Source: Kriegella aquimaris (lineage in GTDB: Bacteria > Bacteroidota > Bacteroidia > Flavobacteriales > Flavobacteriaceae). Taken from it: DNA of 64,000 nucleotides. The stretch is from the NCBI RefSeq assembly GCF_900103215.1, contig NZ_FNGV01000014.1, positions 1-64,000 of the forward strand. The letters are read 5' to 3'. Below the pieces are notes generated by a model. The model saw only the letters and a program-made list of their open reading frames with translations, had not been told where the DNA came from and made no database searches. Shown here piece by piece: positions 27,712 to 36,461 of the stretch (positions within the stretch are counted from its first letter, which is position 1; each line of letters begins with the position of its first letter). The position numbers and the translations under genes were made by a program.

Positions 27712-28269
27712 ATGGCAGAAAGACTTGTAGTGGTATCCGATATGTGGGGTGCAAAAAAAGGACTTTGGATAACTTCTTACCTCGGCTATTTACAGCAATA
27801 TTTTGATATTGTTTTTTATGATTGTCAGCAACTCGCAAATTTAGATTTAAGGTTGTACACAGAAGAGAATGTTCATAAGGCTTTTGTTAATGGAGGGATC
27901 GATACTGCAGTGGCCCACTTATTGCGAAAGGAGTCGGTGCCTAGTCATTATTTGGCCTTTAGTACTGGTGGTACCATAGCTTGGAAAGCGGGCCTGCAAG
28001 GTGTGCCTATGAAATCACTATATGCTATTTCGGCTACGCGTGTGCGATATGAAACTATTAGGCCAAGTGGCAAGGTTGAACTGATGTATGGCGATAGGGA
28101 TGAAAATAGACCGTCGGGAGAATGGGCGAAAAAGTTAGGATGTGAAATGGAGCTTATCGAAGGTTTCGGCCATACTTTATATTCTGACGAAAAAATAATT
28201 AGAAAAGTTTGTCAAGATCTTTTGGCCACAGTCACCCATAAAGTTAGGGAAACCAAAAAGGCCGTTTAG
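27712..28269 (+). CDS. Small alpha/beta-hydrolase-like protein, function unknown
   Basis: A 185-residue protein, shorter than most alpha/beta hydrolases (about 250-300). The nucleophile elbow reads LAFSTGGTIAW (Ser84), departing from G-x-S-x-G by having Ala and Phe before Ser. Asp128 or Asp130 in YGDRDEN and His154 in GFGHTLYSDE could complete the triad. The N-terminus VVVSDMWGAKKGLW replaces the usual HG oxyanion motif. BioG-like pimeloyl esterases have a similar size and elbow, but I do not see enough to call that. It stands alone, divergent from susC across a long gap and convergent with clpX behind a strong terminator. Confidence 0.7.
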   Translation: MAERLVVVSDMWGAKKGLWITSYLGYLQQYFDIVFYDCQQLANLDLRLYTEENVHKAFVNGGIDTAVAHLLRKESVPSHYLAFSTGGTIAWKAGLQGVPMKSLYAISATRVRYETIRPSGKVELMYGDRDENRPSGEWAKKLGCEMELIEGFGHTLYSDEKIIRKVCQDLLATVTHKVRETKKAV

Positions 28270-28295
28270 GACAGACCGGCTAAAAGATAATTAAT

Positions 28296-28337
28296 AAAAA
28301 GAGCGGGGCAAATCCATGGATTTGCCCCGCTCTTTTT
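28296..28337. terminator. Bidirectional palindromic terminator
   Basis: A perfect 42-nt palindrome (arms beginning AAAAAGAGCGGGGCAAATCC) with T-runs at both ends. It lies between the + strand hydrolase-like gene and the - strand clpX and serves both. Confidence 0.88.
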
Positions 28338-28360
28338 ATTTTATATGAGTACTCAAGTTG

Positions 28361-29596
28361 TTATGAAACAGCTTTCAGTTTTTTAATGGTGTCGTGCGAA
28401 ATTTTATTCTCGGCATACGGTTTGGTAACTTTAAATTCGGTTTCACCAGAACTTGGCATATCGAACATTGCGTCTGTAAATATGGCTTCACACAATGAGC
28501 GTAGACCTCGAGCACCTAATTTGTATTCGATAGCTTTTTCAACAATATAATCTAATGCCTGATCTGTAATTTTGAACGAAATACCGTCCATCGCAAACAG
28601 CTTTTTATATTGCTTAATAATTGCATTTTTCGGTTCTGTAAGTATTGCCCGCAGCGTTTTTTGGTCTAGAGGATTCATATACGTAAGTACGGGAAGCCTT
28701 CCTATGATTTCAGGAATGAGTCCGAAATCTTTTAAATCCTTGGGTATAATATATTGTAGAATATTGTCTTGGTCTAGATTTTCATCTGCTTTAGAGGCGC
28801 TATAACCTACCGCTTGCATGTTCAACCTTTTTGTAATCGCACGCTCTATGCCATCAAAAGCACCGCCGGCTATAAACAAGATGTTTTCGGTGTTTACTTC
28901 TATAAATTTCTGGTCAGGATGTTTTCTTCCTCCTTTTGGCGGAACATTTACCATTGTGCCTTCAAGTAATTTAAGCAACCCTTGCTGTACCCCTTCGCCA
29001 GAGACATCCCTAGTAATGGAGGGGTTGTCACTTTTGCGGGCGATTTTGTCAATTTCGTCAATGAAAACAATACCACGCTCCGTTTTTTCGAGATTGTAAT
29101 CTGCTGCTTGTAGAAGTCGGGTCAAAATACTTTCGACATCTTCACCGACGTAACCGGCTTCGGTCAGAACCGTTGCATCTACAATGGCTAGTGGAACGTT
29201 CAACATTCTCGCAATGGTTTTGGCCATCAAGGTTTTACCGGTACCCGTTTGGCCTACCATTATAATATTGCTCTTTTGAATTTCGATATCGTCTTCTTTC
29301 GAGCTAGGTTGCAACAATCTTTTGTAATGATTGTAGACCGCCACCGCCATTACTTTTTTGGTGCGTTCTTGACCAATTACATAAGTATCTAAAAACTCTT
29401 TTATCTCGAGGGGTTTTCTTAGAACCAACTCTGATGAAAGGTCATTGGTCTTGGTTTGCCGAGATTCCTCGGCAACAATACCATGGGCCTGCTCAATACA
29501 ACGATCACAAATATGTGCATCTAAACCAGCAATCAATAGATTGGTTTCCGGTTTTTTTCTTCCACAGAAAGAGCATTCCAAATTTTCTTTTGCCAT
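28361..29596 (-). CDS. clpX: ATP-dependent Clp protease ATP-binding subunit ClpX
   Basis: A AAA+ unfoldase that feeds substrates to ClpP. At 411 residues it has the N-terminal zinc-binding domain ([11 protein letters not shown] at 8-18 and CDRCIEQA near 30) and P-loop [13 protein letters not shown] (about 114-126). Walker B is [12 protein letters not shown], the pore loop lies in the GYVGED region, and the sensor-2 segment is KLGARGLRS. It is third in the tig-clpP-clpX order; an inverted repeat at 29614-29642 lies just upstream of its start. Nothing unusual in the protein. Confidence 0.98.
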   Translation of the reverse strand: MAKENLECSFCGRKKPETNLLIAGLDAHICDRCIEQAHGIVAEESRQTKTNDLSSELVLRKPLEIKEFLDTYVIGQERTKKVMAVAVYNHYKRLLQPSSKEDDIEIQKSNIIMVGQTGTGKTLMAKTIARMLNVPLAIVDATVLTEAGYVGEDVESILTRLLQAADYNLEKTERGIVFIDEIDKIARKSDNPSITRDVSGEGVQQGLLKLLEGTMVNVPPKGGRKHPDQKFIEVNTENILFIAGGAFDGIERAITKRLNMQAVGYSASKADENLDQDNILQYIIPKDLKDFGLIPEIIGRLPVLTYMNPLDQKTLRAILTEPKNAIIKQYKKLFAMDGISFKITDQALDYIVEKAIEYKLGARGLRSLCEAIFTDAMFDMPSSGETEFKVTKPYAENKISHDTIKKLKAVS

Positions 29597-29613
29597 AACA
29601 ATTATTGTCTTTG

Positions 29614-29642
29614 AATACTGCGAACTAACTTAACGCAGTATT
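29614..29642. repeat. 9-bp inverted repeat upstream of clpX
   Basis: AATACTGCG (29614-29622) and CGCAGTATT (29634-29642) are perfect arms around an 11-nt spacer, 18-46 nt before the clpX start. There is no T-run, so an operator or an intercistronic mRNA hairpin is likelier than a terminator. Confidence 0.5.
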
Positions 29643-29702
29643 TTCCTTTTTGGTCTATTCTGGATAATGATAAATAAAAGGTAATTGAAGAATTGGTCGA
29701 AA

Positions 29703-30383
29703 TTAATCTTTATCCCTTACCAAAATTTCATCTATCATGCCGTAATCCTTAGCTTTGTCGGCTTTCATCCAAAAATCCCTATCGCTATCTTCGTTGACCT
29801 GTTCTACGCTTTGACCTGAATGACGGGCGATGATTTCATAAAGCTCTTGCTTTAATTTTAAGATTTCACGAGCCGTAATCTCTATATCACTGGCTTGGCC
29901 TTGTGCACCACCCATTGGCTGGTGGATCATAACGCGTGAATGTGTTAGACCGCTTCGCTTACCTTTGGCGCCTGCACATAGCAATACAGCTCCCATTGAG
30001 GCTGCCATACCCGTACAGATAGTAGCTACATCTGGTTTGATAAACTGCATGGTATCGTAAATGCCTAAACCTGCATAAACACTACCGCCAGGTGAATTGA
30101 TATAAATCTGAATGTCTTTGGAGGCATCTGTACTTTCTAAAAATAGAAGTTGTGCCTGCACAATATTGGCGACTTGGTCATTGATGCCCGTACCTAAAAA
30201 TATAATACGATCCATCATCAGCCTTGAAAAAACATCCATGGCTACCGCATTCAGTTGACGCTCCTCAATAATATTGGGAGTAAGGTTCACAGGGTAAATG
30301 CTAGAGACAATTTTGTCATAGTAAGTACTGCTGATTCCTTGATCTTTTATTGCGTAATTTTTGAATTCTTTTCCGTAATCCAT
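29703..30383 (-). CDS. clpP: ATP-dependent Clp protease proteolytic subunit ClpP
   Basis: Serine peptidase that forms the 14-mer degradation chamber docked by ClpX. The catalytic set is complete: Ser129 in [13 protein letters not shown], His154 in [10 protein letters not shown], and the Asp of [25 protein letters not shown] (95-110) is the oxyanion/substrate loop. The 226 residues include about 30 N-terminal residues before the mature fold, which would be removed as a propeptide in other ClpP. It is downstream of tig with a 175-nt gap that holds a hairpin. Confidence 0.98.
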   Translation of the reverse strand: MDYGKEFKNYAIKDQGISSTYYDKIVSSIYPVNLTPNIIEERQLNAVAMDVFSRLMMDRIIFLGTGINDQVANIVQAQLLFLESTDASKDIQIYINSPGGSVYAGLGIYDTMQFIKPDVATICTGMAASMGAVLLCAGAKGKRSGLTHSRVMIHQPMGGAQGQASDIEITAREILKLKQELYEIIARHSGQSVEQVNEDSDRDFWMKADKAKDYGMIDEILVRDKD

Positions 30384-30466
30384 TACTTGTAGTTCGAATT
30401 TGTAGATAAAAAAGGCCGAAAATCATATTCTCGGCTTCGTAAAGATAGGTATTCTTAATGAGAATT

Positions 30467-30502
30467 AAATTTCAAAAGGCCAATTTTGGCCTTTTGAAAT
30501 TT
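30467..30502. repeat. Hairpin between tig and clpP
   Basis: AAATTTCAAAAGGCC (30467-30481) and GGCCTTTTGAAATTT (30488-30502) are perfect 15-bp arms with a 6-nt loop. Without a U-tract directly after the stem it may be a partial terminator or an mRNA-stability element that sets the tig:clpP ratio. Confidence 0.55.
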
Positions 30503-30558
30503 GCTCTTTTAAAAAGATCCGCACGAGCTAGTGGGTCAATTTGTTGAAGACGAAATAT

Positions 30559-31881
30559 TTATCCGTAGACCTCTTTGACAAAATTGTCGTAAGTAACCTC
30601 TTTTGCTTTTAAATTTACCTTTTCTTTATAAAGATTGAGCAGTTTTTGGCTCATCAATTGTTCAGAAAGTCGTTTTACTTCATCTTGGTTTCCAAGAACG
30701 CGGGCGGCAATATTATCCAATTCCTCTTCTTGAGGGTTGAGTTGACCATATTGTGCCATTTGAGATTTAATGAACCCTTTGGCAAACTCTTTAAGTTCAT
30801 CAAACTGGATTTGGATATCGTTATCTTTTATGATTCTACCTTCGATAAGTTGATATCTCAGTCCTTTTTCCGATTTTTCATATTCGGCATCGGCCTGTTC
30901 TTGGCTAAGTGGTTCCTCACCGGTCATCTGTATCCATTTGGTCAAGAATTCGGTTGGCAGCTCGAATTTGGTATTTTCGATAAAATACTCTGTCACGTCG
31001 TTCAAGAGCTTTTGGTCTGATTGCTGCTCGAATTGCTTTTCGGAATCTTCTTTGATTTTAGCCTTAAGTTCCTTCTCGGAACTCACTACATCTTTACCGA
31101 ACAATTTGTCGAATAGGTCTTGGTTGAGTTCAGCAGGCTGTCGCTCGTTTATTTCCTCAATAGTGAAAGTTGTTTCAATATCAAGTGTTTTAGCTTTATC
31201 ACCTGGTATTCCCAAGGCACTGGAAAGTAGGTAGTCTTCTTTGAAAAGTCCTTTTGTCTTCAGGGTGACAGTATCGCCCACCTTTTTTCCAACAAGGCTG
31301 CTCACTACTTTTTCAGAATCTATCTTGTCTAGTTCAACCGTGGTTTTATTGTCGATTTCCTCTTCCTCATTCTTAAAGGTGCCATTGACCTCATCGGTTT
31401 TTCCTACTTCAGATTTGGAAACAAGCTTGCCGTACTGTTTCTGAATTCGTTCGACCTGCTCGTTGATCATTTTGTCGTCGGCAACGATTTTATAATGAGT
31501 TAAGGGCTTTTTTGTCTCTAATGGCACTTTGAAATCAGGCGCCAACCCTAATTCAAACTCAAATGCAAAATCATCTCCGTCCCAATCAAAATTATCTTGT
31601 TGTTTTGGTAGCGGATTGCCGAGAACATCTAATTTTTCTTCAGTAAGATATTTGTTAAGGTTGTCTTGTAATAATTTATTTACTTCATCAACAAGAACTG
31701 CCTTTCCATATTGCTTTTTGATAAGTCCCATCGGAACTTGTCCCTTTCTGAAACCTGGGATATTGGCCTGCTTTTTGTAATCTTTGAGTATTTTTTCAAC
31801 CTTGTCTTGATAGTCGTCTTTTGTTATGGCGACTTTGACTACGGCATTCAGTTCATCAATCTGCTCTTTCGTAATATTCAT
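30559..31881 (-). CDS. tig: Trigger factor (ribosome-associated chaperone)
   Basis: Trigger factor binds the ribosome exit tunnel and shields nascent chains. The ribosome-docking signature GFRKG is at residues 43-47. The 440-residue length is normal. The middle region (about 155-250), where E. coli has an FKBP-type prolyl isomerase, is divergent and lacks the usual FKBP motifs (it reads VVSSLVGKKVGDTVTLK); the Bacteroidota form often looks like this. The C-terminal helical arms (about 260-430) are present. It has a well-formed promoter 136 nt upstream, and the order with clpP and clpX is conserved. Confidence 0.95.
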   Translation of the reverse strand: MNITKEQIDELNAVVKVAITKDDYQDKVEKILKDYKKQANIPGFRKGQVPMGLIKKQYGKAVLVDEVNKLLQDNLNKYLTEEKLDVLGNPLPKQQDNFDWDGDDFAFEFELGLAPDFKVPLETKKPLTHYKIVADDKMINEQVERIQKQYGKLVSKSEVGKTDEVNGTFKNEEEEIDNKTTVELDKIDSEKVVSSLVGKKVGDTVTLKTKGLFKEDYLLSSALGIPGDKAKTLDIETTFTIEEINERQPAELNQDLFDKLFGKDVVSSEKELKAKIKEDSEKQFEQQSDQKLLNDVTEYFIENTKFELPTEFLTKWIQMTGEEPLSQEQADAEYEKSEKGLRYQLIEGRIIKDNDIQIQFDELKEFAKGFIKSQMAQYGQLNPQEEELDNIAARVLGNQDEVKRLSEQLMSQKLLNLYKEKVNLKAKEVTYDNFVKEVYG

Positions 31882-32016
31882 GCTGTTTTCTTTTTACACA
31901 TTTCTTTGCCTATTTCAAAGCTAAAAGGGTTATGTGGACCAATATACTTGAACAATTTTCCGTGTGATTCTACGGAAAACGCGTCCTTAATTTTTCCGCT
32001 AACAAATTACGGGATG

Positions 32017-32047
32017 CAAAAATACCACATTTTATGAAGCCCGACAA
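32017..32047 (-). promoter_or_regulatory. Promoter of tig
   Basis: On the minus strand TTG (32047-32045) and TATTTTTG (32024-32017) are separated by 20 nt, a full match to the Bacteroidota promoter. It implies a 5' leader of about 130 nt before the tig ATG, long enough for post-transcriptional control. Confidence 0.6.
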
Positions 32048-32084
32048 GTTTTAAATTGTTGTATTTCAGAAGTGTGTCGGTGCT

Positions 32085-32447
32085 TTACTTATCCTCCTTT
32101 AGCAAGGAAAACAGAATGGATTGCAGAAATGATAATAGCAGGCTGAATAGAAGCGCCCACCAAATGGTGGTTACCTGAAAACCATCGATTAGCGAGTCGG
32201 CCAATAGAATGATAATGGCATTGATTATTAATAAAAAAAGACCGAAAGTTATTATGGTAACAGGCAGCGTCAGAATAATCAAAATAGGCTTCACTAAAAA
32301 ATTTAGAAGGCTCAGTACAATGGCCACGATAATGGCTGTGGTGTAAGAGTCAACACCTACCCCAGGTAAAATTTTTGACAATACTACAACTGCCAAAGCG
32401 CTCAAAAGTATTCTTAAAATGATTTTCATAGGTCTTGGTTTAGACAT
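32085..32447 (-). CDS. Phage holin family 4 / YvlD-like small membrane protein
   Basis: A 120-residue protein with four hydrophobic helices (about 9-27, 33-55, 60-82, 94-113), matching the PF04020 family (YvlD-like). Despite the holin name these are chromosomal inner-membrane proteins of unclear role, often tied to envelope stress. KPILIILTLPVTIITFGLFL is the family core. Start could be ATG 32447 or ATG 32429 (residue 7); the former is listed. No phage genes are nearby, so it is not part of a lysis cassette. Confidence 0.82.
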   Translation of the reverse strand: MSKPRPMKIILRILLSALAVVVLSKILPGVGVDSYTTAIIVAIVLSLLNFLVKPILIILTLPVTIITFGLFLLIINAIIILLADSLIDGFQVTTIWWALLFSLLLSFLQSILFSLLKEDK

Positions 32448-32527
32448 TAAATATAATTATAAATATTCGACACTTCTCTTTAGGTTGCCCATGGCGTCAC
32501 TGCTTTTTGCTTTTCCACCTTTGCGGT

Positions 32528-33298
32528 CTATGCTTTAAGGAACCGAATGGATTTTTCAAAAAACTGTTTCGGATTTTCGGCATGCAACCAATGTCCGGCA
32601 TTTTGAATGGTCTCCAACTGGGCTTGAGGAAAATGTCTTTTTATTTCCGGTAGGTCATTTTCCATGATGTATTCCGATTTTGACCCTCTAAGAAAAAGTG
32701 TAGGGCCGTTATAGTGATCGGCCGCACCAATATTTTCTCCGACTTCTTCCATTTTGTTGGCAAGTACTTCCAGGTTGAAACGAAACCCTAATTTTTCTTT
32801 GGAAGCCCAATACAAATTTTTCAAAAGAAATTGCCGTGTTCCAAAATCAGAAATATAGCCGCCTAAGATTTTATCGGCCTCGGTTCTTGATTTTATTTGG
32901 TCAAAATTCAACTGTTTAAGCCCATTGATGATTTCTTGGTGGTGTGGCGGATAATATTTGGGTGCAATGTCGGCTACAATTAGTTTTTTTGTCAAATCGG
33001 GGTAGGAGCAGGCGAATTGCATGGCAGCCTTACCACCCATGGAATGACCTAAAATTAGTGCGCTTTGAAGTTCGTTTTTCTTGATATAATGTTTGAGGTC
33101 TTCGGCGAGAATGTCATAATCAAAGACTTCCGAATGAAAACTCTTCCCATGGTTTCGCTGATCTATTAGGTGCGCTTGAAGTCCATTTTCAGCGTATTGT
33201 GCACCAAGGGTTTTCCAATTGTCGCCCATGCCAAGAAAACCATGCAAAATAAGAAGTGGTGTGCCCTGACCTATGATTTTTGAGTATAATTCCGCCAT
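32528..33298 (-). CDS. Alpha/beta-fold hydrolase (YbfF-like esterase)
   Basis: A 256-residue esterase-type hydrolase. The oxyanion motif is LHGFLGMGDNW (19-29), the nucleophile Ser86 in GHSMGGKAA, and the catalytic His236 in NAGHWLHAENP. DQRNHGKS (46-53) is the signature of the YbfF/acyl-CoA esterase branch. Its ATG overlaps the pdxJ stop (TAATG), so it is translated from the pdxJ mRNA. The substrate is not known; short acyl esters or acyl-CoA are typical for this group. Confidence 0.9.
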   Translation of the reverse strand: MAELYSKIIGQGTPLLILHGFLGMGDNWKTLGAQYAENGLQAHLIDQRNHGKSFHSEVFDYDILAEDLKHYIKKNELQSALILGHSMGGKAAMQFACSYPDLTKKLIVADIAPKYYPPHHQEIINGLKQLNFDQIKSRTEADKILGGYISDFGTRQFLLKNLYWASKEKLGFRFNLEVLANKMEEVGENIGAADHYNGPTLFLRGSKSEYIMENDLPEIKRHFPQAQLETIQNAGHWLHAENPKQFFEKSIRFLKA

Positions 33299-34011
33299 TA
33301 TTTCAATTTATTCAAGTACATGTTCACAACATTTTCAAGTCCCAAATATAAGGACTCACAGATAAGTGCATGGCCTATGGAAACTTCCTCAAGATGGGGA
33401 ATGTTGTTTTTGAAATATTCTATATTATCCAGACTTAAGTCATGACCCGCATTGATGCCGAGTTCTAGATGATGGGCCAATTTGGCAGCTTCGGTAAATG
33501 ATTTGACACCCTCTAGATTGCCGGCGGCATACGAATCGGCATAACTCTCGGTATACAGTTCAATGCGGTCTGTACCAGTTAGGGCTGCGCCTTCGATCAT
33601 TTTTAGGTCGGGGTCTACAAATATTGAAGTTCTAATACCATTTTGCTTAAAGGTGGCAATAACATCCTTAAGAAAGTCTTTATTTGAAACGGTGTCCCAT
33701 CCTGCATTGGAGGTTACCGCATCAATGGCGTCGGGTACCAAAGTTACTTGTGTCGGCATTGTTTCGAGCACTAGGTCGATAAATTTCGGTATGGGGTTGC
33801 CCTCTATATTGAATTCGGTAGTTACGATGTTCTTTAAATCGCGTGCATCTTGATATCGAATATGTCGTTCGTCGGGTCGGGGGTGGATTGTTATTCCCTG
33901 CGCCCCGAATGCCTCTATATCCGAAGCTACCTTTAAAACATTGGGTACTTGACCCCCTCGGGAATTTCTAAGGGTGGCGATTTTATTTATATTTACACTG
34001 AGCTTTGTCAT
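33298..34011 (-). CDS. pdxJ: Pyridoxine 5'-phosphate synthase
   Basis: PdxJ condenses 1-deoxyxylulose-5-phosphate with 3-amino-2-oxopropyl phosphate in the DXP-dependent vitamin B6 pathway. The 237-residue TIM barrel carries [17 protein letters not shown] near the start (N and R phosphate and substrate loops), [12 protein letters not shown] (about 40-51), VTLVPD, and [11 protein letters not shown] with the C-terminal catalytic residues. It is first in a two-gene operon with the esterase. A -7 element lies 26 nt upstream. Confidence 0.96.
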   Translation of the reverse strand: MTKLSVNINKIATLRNSRGGQVPNVLKVASDIEAFGAQGITIHPRPDERHIRYQDARDLKNIVTTEFNIEGNPIPKFIDLVLETMPTQVTLVPDAIDAVTSNAGWDTVSNKDFLKDVIATFKQNGIRTSIFVDPDLKMIEGAALTGTDRIELYTESYADSYAAGNLEGVKSFTEAAKLAHHLELGINAGHDLSLDNIEYFKNNIPHLEEVSIGHALICESLYLGLENVVNMYLNKLK

Positions 34012-34036
34012 GGTGAAAATTGCTTTTTAACAATGA

Positions 34037-34044
34037 CAAAAATA
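34037..34044 (-). promoter_or_regulatory. -7 element upstream of pdxJ
   Basis: TATTTTTG on the minus strand ends 26 nt before the pdxJ ATG and matches TAnnTTTG. No good -33 TTG is present, so confidence is limited. Confidence 0.4.
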
Positions 34045-34101
34045 CAAATTAGGCATACCTTTTGATATATTAAATGAGTATTTTGCGTTATATTTAAACT
34101 T

Positions 34102-34758
34102 ATGCACATCCAAACCCACATAATTACAGACCTTCCAGTTTTTGATATTCATGATTCCCTTAAAAAGGTTATTCGTTTTTTTAAGGAGAATACTTCATCG
34201 CATGTTTCTATTACCGAGAATGGTATTTTCTTGGGGGTGTTGAGCGAAAATGATTTTGATACCTTTGAAAAGGATAAGAAAATTGAGGATTATAGGTATA
34301 ACCTTGAGACCTTTTTGGTTCATAATGACAGTAATTGGCTAGATGTTGTGGAAACTTTCGCTAGAAATGAAGCTAACCTTTTGGCTGTTTTAGATGATCA
34401 GAATAAAATCATCGGCCATTATGAACTTTCCGATATCGTAGGGGCCTTTATAGATACACCGTTTTTTACAGAGCCTGGTGGAATTTTGGTTGTTGCCAAA
34501 GGCGCCAATGATTATTCCTTTAGTGAGGTTGCCCAAATTGTTGAGAGCAACAATACGAAGATTATTGGGGCTTTTATTACCGATATCCGAAATGATGTGG
34601 TGCAGATCACCCTTAAAATAGGGTCTTCAAATCTTAATGATGTTGTTCAGACCTTTAGACGATATAATTACAATATTTTATTGGGTAATAAAGATGATCA
34701 ATTTCTCGAAGACTTAAAGCAACGGTCTGACTATTTAGATAAATATCTTAACGTATAG
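34102..34758 (+). CDS. CBS-domain protein with C-terminal ACT-like region
   Basis: A 218-residue protein: a CBS pair in about residues 1-125 (LKKVIRFFKENTSSHVSITENGIFLGVLSEND and NEANLLAVLDDQNKIIGHYELSDIV) followed by an ACT-like fold (about 130-200; GILVVAKGANDYSFSEVAQIVESNNTKIIGAF). Such pairs sense adenine nucleotides or amino acids, as in AcuB-type proteins. It lies 5 nt before nadK and is likely in the same operon, which hints at a nucleotide-sensing role linked to NAD(P) supply; that link is inference. Confidence 0.85.
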   Translation: MHIQTHIITDLPVFDIHDSLKKVIRFFKENTSSHVSITENGIFLGVLSENDFDTFEKDKKIEDYRYNLETFLVHNDSNWLDVVETFARNEANLLAVLDDQNKIIGHYELSDIVGAFIDTPFFTEPGGILVVAKGANDYSFSEVAQIVESNNTKIIGAFITDIRNDVVQITLKIGSSNLNDVVQTFRRYNYNILLGNKDDQFLEDLKQRSDYLDKYLNV

Positions 34759-34763
34759 AATAC

Positions 34764-35645
34764 ATGAAGGTTGCTATCTACGGTCAAACGTATTATGATA
34801 ACTCGGTAGATTATGTAGTGCAACTACTTGATGAACTTCAAAAAGTAGCTGCAAATGTTTTTATAGAGCGTGATTTCTACAACCTCTTATGTGATCAGAA
34901 AGGAGTTAAAGGCTACGGAACTTTTACCGACAAGGAAGGTCTTGATTCATCTTTTGATATGTTCGTCAGTTTTGGTGGTGATGGCACTATGTTGAGGGCG
35001 GCTACTTACGTTGGTAAACTGGGTATTCCGATGGTAGGGGTGAATACCGGTAGGCTAGGTTTTTTGTCTACCTTTAAAAAAGAAGATGTAAAAAGAGTCG
35101 TAGATGAATTCGTAAAGGGTGACTATCATATAGTAGAGCGCAGTGCGGTCGAGGTAGTTTCTCCAGACCCGATTTCGGAATTTGGTATGCTCAACTTTGC
35201 TTTGAATGAAATAACGGTAAGTAGAAAAGATACTACTTCGATGATTTCGGTTGAAACATACCTTAATGATGAGTATTTGACCAACTATTGGGCAGATGGA
35301 CTCATAATTTCTACGCCTACCGGGTCTACAGGGTATTCGCTGAGTTGTGGTGGCCCCGTAATCGAGCCCACTGCAAAATCACTGGTATTGACTCCTATAG
35401 CACCGCATAATTTAAATGCAAGGCCTTTGGTGGTCTCCGACGATACCATCATACGATTAAAAGTTTCAGGAAGGGAAGAGAATCACCTATTATCGTTAGA
35501 TTCGAGAATCGCTTCCTTGGAAAACGGAAGGGAGATAATTGTGAAAAAAGCCGATTTTTCGATACGAATGATAGAATATACTTCAGAAAGCTTCTTGAAA
35601 ACGCTTCGAAACAAACTCCTATGGGGGCAAGACAGGCGCAATTGA
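34764..35645 (+). CDS. nadK: NAD kinase
   Basis: Phosphorylates NAD to NADP. The family motifs are intact: GGDGT at residues 71-75 with LRAA after it, NTGRLGFL (94-101), and the ADGLIISTPTGSTGYSLSCGGP region near 175-200. Length 293 is normal. It follows the CBS gene by 5 nt and precedes the DUF6089-uppS-bamA run after a 115-nt gap that holds a -7 element. This neighbourhood is a stable flavobacterial arrangement. Confidence 0.97.
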   Translation: MKVAIYGQTYYDNSVDYVVQLLDELQKVAANVFIERDFYNLLCDQKGVKGYGTFTDKEGLDSSFDMFVSFGGDGTMLRAATYVGKLGIPMVGVNTGRLGFLSTFKKEDVKRVVDEFVKGDYHIVERSAVEVVSPDPISEFGMLNFALNEITVSRKDTTSMISVETYLNDEYLTNYWADGLIISTPTGSTGYSLSCGGPVIEPTAKSLVLTPIAPHNLNARPLVVSDDTIIRLKVSGREENHLLSLDSRIASLENGREIIVKKADFSIRMIEYTSESFLKTLRNKLLWGQDRRN

Positions 35646-35736
35646 AGCGGATCGAAGCAATAAAAAATGCTAAAAGCTGTTTATCAAAAAGAGAACAGGA
35701 ATATAACAATGAAATAGGCCAAACGGCTGAAATTGC

Positions 35737-35744
35737 TATATTTG
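35737..35744 (+). promoter_or_regulatory. -7 element upstream of the DUF6089-uppS-bamA run
   Basis: TATATTTG matches TAnnTTTG and ends 16 nt before the DUF6089 ATG. No -33 element is evident. It would start a transcript carrying DUF6089, uppS and bamA. Confidence 0.4.
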
Positions 35745-35760
35745 CAAACTTTTAGAATCT

Positions 35761-36456
35761 ATGGGAAGATGTGTCATCGCCATTCTTATTTTTAGCTGCT
35801 TTACCATGAGCGCACAAACTTATGAAATAGGATTGTTTGTAGGAGGAGCCAATAATATTGGTGATGTTGGGAGAACGAATTTTATTCTCCCGTCAGATTT
35901 GGCGTTCGGCGGACTTTTTAAATGGAATAAAAGTCAACGTTACGCCTGGCGCGCCAGTATGATTTACGGAAAATTCACGGCAGACGACTCAAAATCGAGT
36001 ATTTCATCAAGAAAACAAAGGGGGTATGCCATGGATAATTCTATTTTAGAAATGTCAGCTGGTATAGAATTTAATTTTGTTGAATATAATTTGCATAAAT
36101 TAGGCCCAGCATTTACACCTTATTTATATACCGGTGTTACCTATTTTAGATATGATTATAATTATTTTGATGCAGGTGTCTTTCGACAGCTTAATCAAAG
36201 AGACGGTTCTTTTGCTATCCCAATGACAGTGGGTGCCAAAATGAGGTTGAACCAGTTTTTGATACTAGGGGCCGAAATAGGGGCGAGGTATACATTTACC
36301 GATAATTTAGATGCGAGCAATCCTGAGAAGTCAAACGTCAACGATCAGTTGGATGTTGCTTTTGGGAATATTTTTAGTGATGATTGGTATGTATTTTCAG
36401 GAGTTACGTTGACCTATACATTTGGCAGAAAACCCTGCTCCGATTGTTTTGAGTAA
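35761..36456 (+). CDS. DUF6089 outer-membrane beta-barrel-like protein
   Basis: A 231-residue secreted protein. A signal peptide (MGRCVIAILIFSCFTMSAQ) precedes a beta-rich sequence with alternating hydrophobics and many aromatic residues (GLFVGGANNIGDVGRTNF, YLYTGVTYFRYDYNYF, GAEIGARYTFTDNL) that fits a small outer-membrane barrel. The C-terminus TFGRKPCSDCFE has a CxxC. The family (DUF6089) is regularly found just before uppS and bamA in flavobacteria and has no established function. It ends 5 nt before uppS. Confidence 0.82.
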   Translation: MGRCVIAILIFSCFTMSAQTYEIGLFVGGANNIGDVGRTNFILPSDLAFGGLFKWNKSQRYAWRASMIYGKFTADDSKSSISSRKQRGYAMDNSILEMSAGIEFNFVEYNLHKLGPAFTPYLYTGVTYFRYDYNYFDAGVFRQLNQRDGSFAIPMTVGAKMRLNQFLILGAEIGARYTFTDNLDASNPEKSNVNDQLDVAFGNIFSDDWYVFSGVTLTYTFGRKPCSDCFE

Positions 36457-36461
36457 AGCAC

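Noticed and set aside
32085-32447. Holin annotation as evidence of a prophage
   Set aside because: The protein belongs to the chromosomal YvlD-like family, and no phage structural, lysis or integrase gene is near.
35620-35754. 44-codon + strand frame overlapping the end of nadK
   Set aside because: It starts within nadK and ends just after a -7 element; no ribosome site or homologous family is apparent. A small peptide cannot be excluded but is not supported.
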